A stretch of DNA of 12,170 nucleotides, taken from contig JAOPWF010000212.1 in assembly GCA_025965815.1 (NCBI GenBank), forward strand, positions 1 to 12,170, given 5' to 3'. Numbering within the stretch: the first letter of the stretch is position 1; every line of letters begins with the position of its first letter. The DNA comes from Mycobacterium sp. (GTDB lineage Bacteria > Actinomycetota > Actinomycetes > Mycobacteriales > Mycobacteriaceae). The notes under the pieces are model-generated. The model was not told where the DNA came from. It was given only the letters and a program-made list of their open reading frames with translations, and searched no databases. Below, one piece after another: positions 7,987-12,170 of the stretch. A program made the position numbers and the translations under genes.

Positions 7987-8002
7987 GGTTGAGTGAGACC
8001 GC

Positions 8003-8038
8003 ATGAACCCGATGAGCCCCTTCCGCGTAGAGCAGTAG
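8003..8038 (+). CDS. Possible 11-residue upstream peptide before trpB
   Basis: In the 68-bp trpC-trpB gap, ATG at 8003 opens a short frame ([11 protein letters not shown]) that ends in TAG at 8036-8038, two bases before the trpB ATG at 8041. TrpB itself has only a poor ribosome-binding site, so ribosomes finishing this short frame could reinitiate at trpB. It has no Trp codons, so it is not a classical trp attenuator peptide. A frame this short can arise by chance; conservation in relatives would be the test. Confidence 0.25.
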   Translation: MNPMSPFRVEQ

Positions 8039-8040
8039 TG

Positions 8041-9312
8041 ATGGCAGATCTGTCCGGCCCCGACCTTCCGCGCTCGAGCGCGGCCGTCGCCGAACGCACC
8101 GTCCACGATCCCGATGCCCGTGGCCATTTCGGCCCCTACGGAGGGCGATTGGTACCCGAGGCCCTGATGGCGGTCATCGAGGAAGTGACGGCCGCCTATG
8201 AGAAGGCTCGCAGCGACCAGACGTTCCTCGACGAGCTCGACCGGCTGCAGAAGCACTACAGCGGACGTCCGTCGCCGCTCTACGAGGCCTCGAGGCTGAG
8301 TGATCACGCCGGTGGAGCGCGGATCTTTCTGAAGCGAGAAGACCTCAACCACACTGGTTCTCACAAAATCAACAATGTGCTGGGGCAGGCACTGCTGGCC
8401 AAGCAGATGGGCAAGACGCGCGTCATCGCCGAGACGGGTGCCGGGCAGCACGGCGTGGCCACCGCGACCGCGTGTGCGCTGCTGGGCCTCGAATGCATCG
8501 TCTACATGGGTGCTGTGGACACCGCCCGTCAGGCGCTCAACGTGGCCAGGATGCGGCTGCTGGGCGCCGAGGTGGTGTCGGTCGAGTCGGGTTCCAAGAC
8601 GTTGAAGGACGCCATCAACGAGGCGTTCCGCGACTGGGTCACCAACGCCGACAACACGTACTACTGCTTCGGCACCGCGGCCGGCCCGCACCCGTTCCCG
8701 ACGATGGTCCGCGATTTTCAGCGGGTGATCGGCCTTGAGACCCGTGCTCAGATCCAGGACCAGGCCGGCCGGCTTCCCGATGCGGTGACCGCATGCGTGG
8801 GGGGCGGGTCGAACGCCATCGGCATCTTCCACGCCTTCATCGACGACCCGGGCGTCCGCCTCGTCGGCTTCGAGGCGGCGGGGGACGGCGTCGAAACCGG
8901 GCGGCACGCCGCCACATTCACCGGTGGCTCGCCCGGCGCCTTTCAGGGATCCTTCTCCTACCTGCTGCAGGACGAGGACGGCCAGACCATCGAGTCGCAT
9001 TCGATTTCCGCCGGCCTGGACTACCCAGGGGTGGGACCCGAGCACGCCTTCCTCAAGGACCGCGGCCGCGCCGACTACCGGCCCATCACCGATGCCGAGG
9101 CGATGGACGCATTCGGGCTGCTGTGCCGGTCAGAAGGGATCATCCCGGCCATCGAGTCGGCTCACGCCGTTGCGGGTGCGTTGAAGTTGGGTGTGGAATT
9201 GGGACCGGGTGCGATCATTGTGGTGAATCTGTCGGGCCGGGGCGACAAGGACGTCGAGACCGCGGCGAAGTGGTTCGGCCTGCTCGACGACAAAGGCGGC
9301 GCAAGTGCCTGA
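8041..9312 (+). CDS. trpB: Tryptophan synthase beta chain TrpB
   Basis: A 423-residue PLP enzyme that joins indole and serine to give tryptophan, in an alpha2beta2 complex with TrpA. The cofactor Lys is residue 109 in HTGSHKINN, Glu131 lies in the ETGAGQHG motif, and the PLP-phosphate loop GGGSNAIG spans 254-261. The opening [16 protein letters not shown] and the late ESAHAVAGA and NLSGRGDKD segments are standard. ATG at 8041 ([11 protein letters not shown]) matches the N-terminus of mycobacterial TrpB; a GTG at 7993 in the same frame would add 16 residues unlike the family. Upstream AGAGCAG is a weak ribosome-binding site. It overlaps trpA by eight bases, which suits coupled synthesis of partner subunits. 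Confidence 0.96.
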   Translation: MADLSGPDLPRSSAAVAERTVHDPDARGHFGPYGGRLVPEALMAVIEEVTAAYEKARSDQTFLDELDRLQKHYSGRPSPLYEASRLSDHAGGARIFLKREDLNHTGSHKINNVLGQALLAKQMGKTRVIAETGAGQHGVATATACALLGLECIVYMGAVDTARQALNVARMRLLGAEVVSVESGSKTLKDAINEAFRDWVTNADNTYYCFGTAAGPHPFPTMVRDFQRVIGLETRAQIQDQAGRLPDAVTACVGGGSNAIGIFHAFIDDPGVRLVGFEAAGDGVETGRHAATFTGGSPGAFQGSFSYLLQDEDGQTIESHSISAGLDYPGVGPEHAFLKDRGRADYRPITDAEAMDAFGLLCRSEGIIPAIESAHAVAGALKLGVELGPGAIIVVNLSGRGDKDVETAAKWFGLLDDKGGASA

Positions 9313-10102
9313 TACCAGTCGCCTGGCGGAACTGTTCGACACCTGCCGCAAGGAGGGCCGCTCCGCCCTGATCGGTTATCTGCCGACCGGTTATCCCGAC
9401 GTTCCGACGTCCATCGACGCGATGACGAGCATGGTCGAATCTGGTTGCGACATCGTGGAAGTCGGTGTGGCGTACTCCGATCCCGGGATGGACGGACCGA
9501 CGATCGCGGCGGCCACCGAGGCGGCGTTGCGCGGCGGGGTGCGGGTCCGCGACGCCCTGGCGGCGGTCGAGGCGATCGGCAACGCCGGCGGCCGTGCGGT
9601 CGTCATGACGTACTGGAATCCGGTGCTGCGGTATGGCGTTGACGCGTTCGCGCGCGATCTCGCTGCCGCCGGTGGGCTAGGTCTGATCACCCCCGACCTG
9701 ATCCCGGAAGAGGCCGATGAATGGCTGGCGGTTTCGGACGACCACAAGCTGGACCGGATCTTTCTGGTGGCACCATCGTCGACTCCGGAGCGGCTGGCGG
9801 CGACGGTGGACGCCTCGCGTGGGTTTGTTTACGCGGCGTCGACCATGGGCGTGACAGGTGCCCGTGATGCGGTGTCGGTGGCGGCGCCCGAACTGGTGAG
9901 GCGGGTCAAGGCGGTGTCGAACATTCCGGTGGGTGTCGGTCTGGGCGTGCGCTCGGGTGAGCAGGCGGCGCAGATCGGCAGCTATGCCGATGGAGTGATC
10001 GTGGGCTCGGCATTGGTCGCGGCGCTGACCGAGGGCGTGTCTGCGGTGCGCACCCTCACCGAAGAGCTTGCCGACGGCGTTCGCCAGAGGTTGTCCGCGT
10101 GA
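9305..10102 (+). CDS. trpA: Tryptophan synthase alpha chain TrpA
   Basis: A 265-residue barrel that cleaves indole-3-glycerol phosphate to indole, which is channelled to TrpB. Catalytic Glu52 (VEVGV) and Asp63 (DGPTI) correspond to Glu49 and Asp60 of the Salmonella enzyme. [42 protein letters not shown] and GVGLGVRS are all normal. One oddity: loop 2 reads [13 protein letters not shown] with Ala56 (codon GCG, 9470-9472) where almost all TrpA proteins have Pro (Salmonella Pro53). The GTG start at 9305 overlaps the end of trpB by eight bases and puts the first helix at the expected place. The stop overlaps the lgt start as GTGA. Confidence 0.95.
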   Translation: MPDTSRLAELFDTCRKEGRSALIGYLPTGYPDVPTSIDAMTSMVESGCDIVEVGVAYSDPGMDGPTIAAATEAALRGGVRVRDALAAVEAIGNAGGRAVVMTYWNPVLRYGVDAFARDLAAAGGLGLITPDLIPEEADEWLAVSDDHKLDRIFLVAPSSTPERLAATVDASRGFVYAASTMGVTGARDAVSVAAPELVRRVKAVSNIPVGVGLGVRSGEQAAQIGSYADGVIVGSALVAALTEGVSAVRTLTEELADGVRQRLSA

Positions 10103-11790
10103 CGACGACGCTCGCCTATCTGCCCAGTCCGCCGCAGGGCGTGTGGCACTTAGGCCCGGTTCCGCTGCGCGCCTACGCGCTGTTCATCATCATCGGCATC
10201 GTGGTGGCCCTGGTCATCGGCGACCGGCGTTGGGAAGCCAGGGGCGGCGAGCGCGGCGTCATCTACGACATCGCGCTGTGGGCGGTGCCGTTCGGCCTCA
10301 TCGGCGGACGGCTCTACCACGTCATCACCGACTGGACGACCTACTTCGGTGAGGGTGGCGCGGGAGTCGGCGCCGCACTGCGGATCTGGGACGGTGGCCT
10401 GGGTATCTGGGGCGCGGTCGCGCTGGGCGGCGTGGGCGCATGGATCGCGTGTCGCCGCCGGGGGATACCGCTTCCGGCGTTCGGTGACGCGATCGCTCCG
10501 GGAATCGTTCTGGCCCAGGCGATCGGCCGGATCGGAAACTACTTCAACCAGGAGCTGTACGGGCGCGAAACCACCGTGCCGTGGGGCCTGGAGATCTTCT
10601 ATCGCCGCGACCCGTCTGGCGCGATCGACGTCCACTCCCTGGACGGTGTGTCGACCGGTCAGCTCTTCCAGGTCGTCCATCCGACGTTCCTCTATGAATT
10701 GCTATGGAACGTCCTGGTATTCGTGATGCTGATCCTCGTCGATCGGCGCTTCAAGTTCGGACACGGCCGACTGTTCGCGCTCTATGTCGCCGGATACTGT
10801 GTCGGGCGGTTCTGGGTCGAGCTGATGCGCAGCGATACGGCGACCCATATTGCGGGCATCCGGGTGAACTCGTTCACGTCGACGTTCGTCTTCATCGCGG
10901 CCGTGGTCTACATCATGGTGGCGCCCAAGGGTCGTGAAGACCCCACCAGTCTGCGCGGAAAGCCACGGGACGATGAGGTCTCCGGAGAGTCGCCGGTGGA
11001 CGAGGTGGCCAAGGAGTTGGCCACCGTCGCGGCGGCGAGCGGGGTCGTGGCCGCCGCGACGGTCGCCGGCCAAGAGGACACAGCCGACGCCAAGGCGGCT
11101 GGGGCAGATGACAAGCCGGACCCTGTCGAGGAGCCGGACTCTGCTGGTGCGCAGGCGCCGGTCGAGGAGGCGGAGACCGCGGAGGCGGCCGAAGCCGGTG
11201 CCGCGGCGGAGACTGACGGGGTCGACCTAGAAGAGGCTGAAGCCGAGGCGGACGCGGACGACGGTGAGCTCGCGCCTGCGGGTAGTGAGGCCGCGGAAGA
11301 CGAGGAAGCTGCGCCCGCTTTAGACGATGAGGCGGTCCAGCCCGATCCCGTTGCGGCCGAGGCGACCGATGAACCTGCTGAAGCTCTGTCTGACGAGGAG
11401 CTCGCGAAATCCGACGAAGTCGAGCTACCCGAGGCAGGGGCCGACGAAGGCTCTACGGGCGCCGAGCCCGAGCCTGAGTCCGAAGCCGAGGCGACTGACG
11501 AACCGGTTGAAGCCGTGTCCGGCGAGGAAGTGGCTGAAGCCGAGGTCACTGTCACACCTGCTGAAGCGGAGGCGAAGGCCGCCGAGTCCGGTGGGGCCGA
11601 AGCCGCCGAAGATGAGCTGGCCGAGGCGACCGAGGAAGCCGCTCCAGCCCTTCCGACTGACGAACCGGCTGCGGCCGAGCCTGTCGAGGCTCGTGACGAA
11701 CCCGCTGAAGCCGAGGCGGACGACGTGTCCCGCCCTGGCAGGGGTCCCATCTGGCGCCGAGTCCGGCAGGGCCGAGGTACCGGCGGCTGA
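10099..11790 (+). CDS. lgt: Phosphatidylglycerol-prolipoprotein diacylglyceryl transferase with long acidic tail
   Basis: A 563-residue membrane enzyme that moves diacylglycerol onto the lipobox Cys of prolipoproteins. The core (about 1-277) has several hydrophobic helices and the Lgt signature GRIGNYFNQELYG with Arg144; Arg244 in VELMRSD and HPTFLYE (204-210) match other conserved sites. The position of the E. coli His in WDGGxxxHGG is Trp104 here (LGIWGA), which I believe is usual in actinobacteria. After the last helix (about 258-275) comes a tail of some 285 residues rich in Ala, Glu and Asp, with a repeated block EATDEPxEAxSxEExA at 421-436 and 464-479, ending in a basic stretch (SRPGRGPIWRRVRQGRG). 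Mycobacterial Lgt proteins do carry such tails, but this one is long. GTG start coupled to trpA by GTGA. Confidence 0.93.
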   Translation: MTTTLAYLPSPPQGVWHLGPVPLRAYALFIIIGIVVALVIGDRRWEARGGERGVIYDIALWAVPFGLIGGRLYHVITDWTTYFGEGGAGVGAALRIWDGGLGIWGAVALGGVGAWIACRRRGIPLPAFGDAIAPGIVLAQAIGRIGNYFNQELYGRETTVPWGLEIFYRRDPSGAIDVHSLDGVSTGQLFQVVHPTFLYELLWNVLVFVMLILVDRRFKFGHGRLFALYVAGYCVGRFWVELMRSDTATHIAGIRVNSFTSTFVFIAAVVYIMVAPKGREDPTSLRGKPRDDEVSGESPVDEVAKELATVAAASGVVAAATVAGQEDTADAKAAGADDKPDPVEEPDSAGAQAPVEEAETAEAAEAGAAAETDGVDLEEAEAEADADDGELAPAGSEAAEDEEAAPALDDEAVQPDPVAAEATDEPAEALSDEELAKSDEVELPEAGADEGSTGAEPEPESEAEATDEPVEAVSGEEVAEAEVTVTPAEAEAKAAESGGAEAAEDELAEATEEAAPALPTDEPAAAEPVEARDEPAEAEADDVSRPGRGPIWRRVRQGRGTGG

Positions 11791-11815
11791 GCGAAGCCGA
11801 GGCGGACGGGCCTTG

Positions 11816-11979
11816 CTACCAGCCCATGGCTTCAGGTATGCCCTTGAACGGTCCGACGATCCAGCTGGTGACCCAGCCGCCGTAGCAGCCGCCCGGTTGC
11901 GGGATCACCTGCTCGCCGTTGACCGTGCATCGGTCGACCTGCGCCGCCATCAGAGCGACCGCGCCGGCGATCGGTGTCC
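11816..11979 (-). pseudogene. 5'-truncated gene for a small, probably secreted Cys-containing protein
   Basis: A minus-strand frame ends with TAG at 11816-11818 and reads, toward its end, RCTVNGEQVIPQPGGCYGG and SWIVGPFKGIPEAMGW, a Cys, Gly and Trp pattern typical of small exported mycobacterial proteins. The part before it, RTPIAGAVALMAAQ, looks like the hydrophobic core of a signal peptide, but no ATG, GTG or TTG precedes it in frame: at about 11980 the sequence passes into the 20-bp repeat array. The only in-frame ATG (11950) would give 44 residues without a complete signal. I do not recognise the family. It converges on lgt with 25 bases between. Most likely it was an intact gene cut off near its start codon by the array or the element carrying it. 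Confidence 0.5.
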
Positions 11980-12052
11980 TGTCCGGATTTAGGTTGCGAC
12001 GTCCGGACTTAGGTCGCGACGGATCTTGCGACGTCCGGATTTGGGTTGCGAG
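11980..12052. repeat. Array of degenerate 20-bp direct repeats, possible end of a mobile element
   Basis: Three full 20-bp units and one shortened unit lie head to tail: GTCCGGATTTAGGTTGCGAC (11981-12000), a copy with two changes (12001-12020), a 12-base remnant GGATCTTGCGAC (12021-12032), and a copy with two changes (12033-12052). There are no spacers. A T at 11980 makes the outer edge read TGT, the terminal trinucleotide of several insertion-sequence families, and multiple short repeats near each tip are a known feature of IS21-type ends, where they bind transposase. The array begins exactly where the neighbouring gene loses its start. The repeats are certain; the mobile-element reading is inference, since the other end lies outside the window. 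Confidence 0.85.
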
Positions 12053-12105
12053 TCGCTACCGGGGTGCGGACCGCTCGCGGCGAACAATGTTGATCTGTGA
12101 CTGCG

Positions 12106-12170
12106 TTACCCCCTGAGGTGCGGCGGGCGGCTGAGCCGGTCGGTGTTGGCGGCTTCGAGATCGGCTACGT
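12106..12170 (-). CDS. Unidentified coding end at the window edge (partial, direction unresolved)
   Basis: A minus-strand frame enters from the right edge and ends with TAA at 12106-12108, giving VADLEAANTDRLSRPPHLRG. Seventeen of its 20 sense codons end in G or C, as expected for a real gene in this genome. A competing plus-strand frame starts at GTG 12097 and stays open to the edge (beginning MTALPPEVRRAAEPVGVG); it has slightly lower third-position GC and no visible ribosome-binding site. Both cannot be genes. Neither is recognised. If the adjacent repeats are an element's tip, this would be the edge of its transposase gene. Confidence 0.28.
   Translation of the reverse strand, partial: VADLEAANTDRLSRPPHLRG

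Noticed and set aside
7969..9045. A 358-codon minus-strand frame opposite trpB
   Set aside because: Shadow of trpB: low-complexity Gly/Arg/Val content, no motif, and trpB is fully conserved on the other strand.
10908..11750. A 280-codon minus-strand Ser/Ala-rich frame opposite the Lgt tail
   Set aside because: Mirror of the acidic GAG/GAA/GCC-rich tail; its Ser repeats follow from reading those codons backwards.
11793..11833. GAAGCC...GGCTTC inverted repeat after lgt as a terminator
   Set aside because: The arms are six bases with a long, poorly paired interior and no T-run; it extends into the convergent gene remnant.
11980..12052. Repeat array considered as a CRISPR
   Set aside because: Units are 20 bp, degenerate and directly adjacent, with no spacers between them.

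Overview
The window is a GC-rich stretch of chromosome from a mycobacterium (Mycobacterium/Mycolicibacterium type). The assignment rests on gene content and order recalled from M. tuberculosis Rv1601–Rv1614: hisB-hisH-hisA(priA)-impA-hisF-hisI, a bcpB-type peroxiredoxin on the other strand, then trpE, a Trp-region membrane protein, trpC-trpB-trpA and lgt. GTG starts, GTGA/ATGA stop-start overlaps and strong G/C bias at third codon positions fit this. Species cannot be read from the sequence.

Region 1 (1-3451, + strand) is the distal half of the histidine operon. It holds the end of hisB, then hisH, hisA/priA, an inositol-monophosphatase-family gene (impA), hisF and hisI, packed with gaps of 24 bp or less or with overlaps. 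HisH and HisF form the imidazole-glycerol-phosphate synthase. PriA serves both histidine and tryptophan synthesis, which fits the absence of a trpF gene here.

Region 2 (3448-4815, - strand) is a two-gene unit: a hemerythrin-domain protein followed by a PrxQ/Bcp-type peroxiredoxin. It converges on hisI, sharing a CTAG in which both stop codons overlap, and diverges from trpE across only 28 bp. A perfect 16-bp palindrome, TGTGACGGCCGTCACA (4762-4777), matches the consensus of mycobacterial CRP/GlxR-type regulators and lies between the two starts of transcription expected here. This is the most interesting regulatory signal in the window.

Region 3 (4844-11790, + strand) is the tryptophan cluster: trpE, a four-helix Trp-region membrane protein, trpC, trpB, trpA, and lgt coupled to trpA by a GTGA overlap. 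trpD, trpG and trpF are absent and must lie elsewhere or be replaced by PriA. Lgt has a normal membrane core followed by an unusually long acidic Ala/Glu/Asp tail of about 285 residues. TrpA has Ala where the very conserved Pro of the GVPYSDP loop is expected.

Region 4 (11791-12170) looks like a breakpoint. A minus-strand gene for a small Cys-containing, probably secreted protein lacks its start codon where an array of 20-bp direct repeats begins (11980-12052). A plausible reading is insertion of a mobile element whose end carries several copies of its binding repeat, with the body of the element outside the window. Coding beyond the array is open to the window edge but its direction is unresolved.
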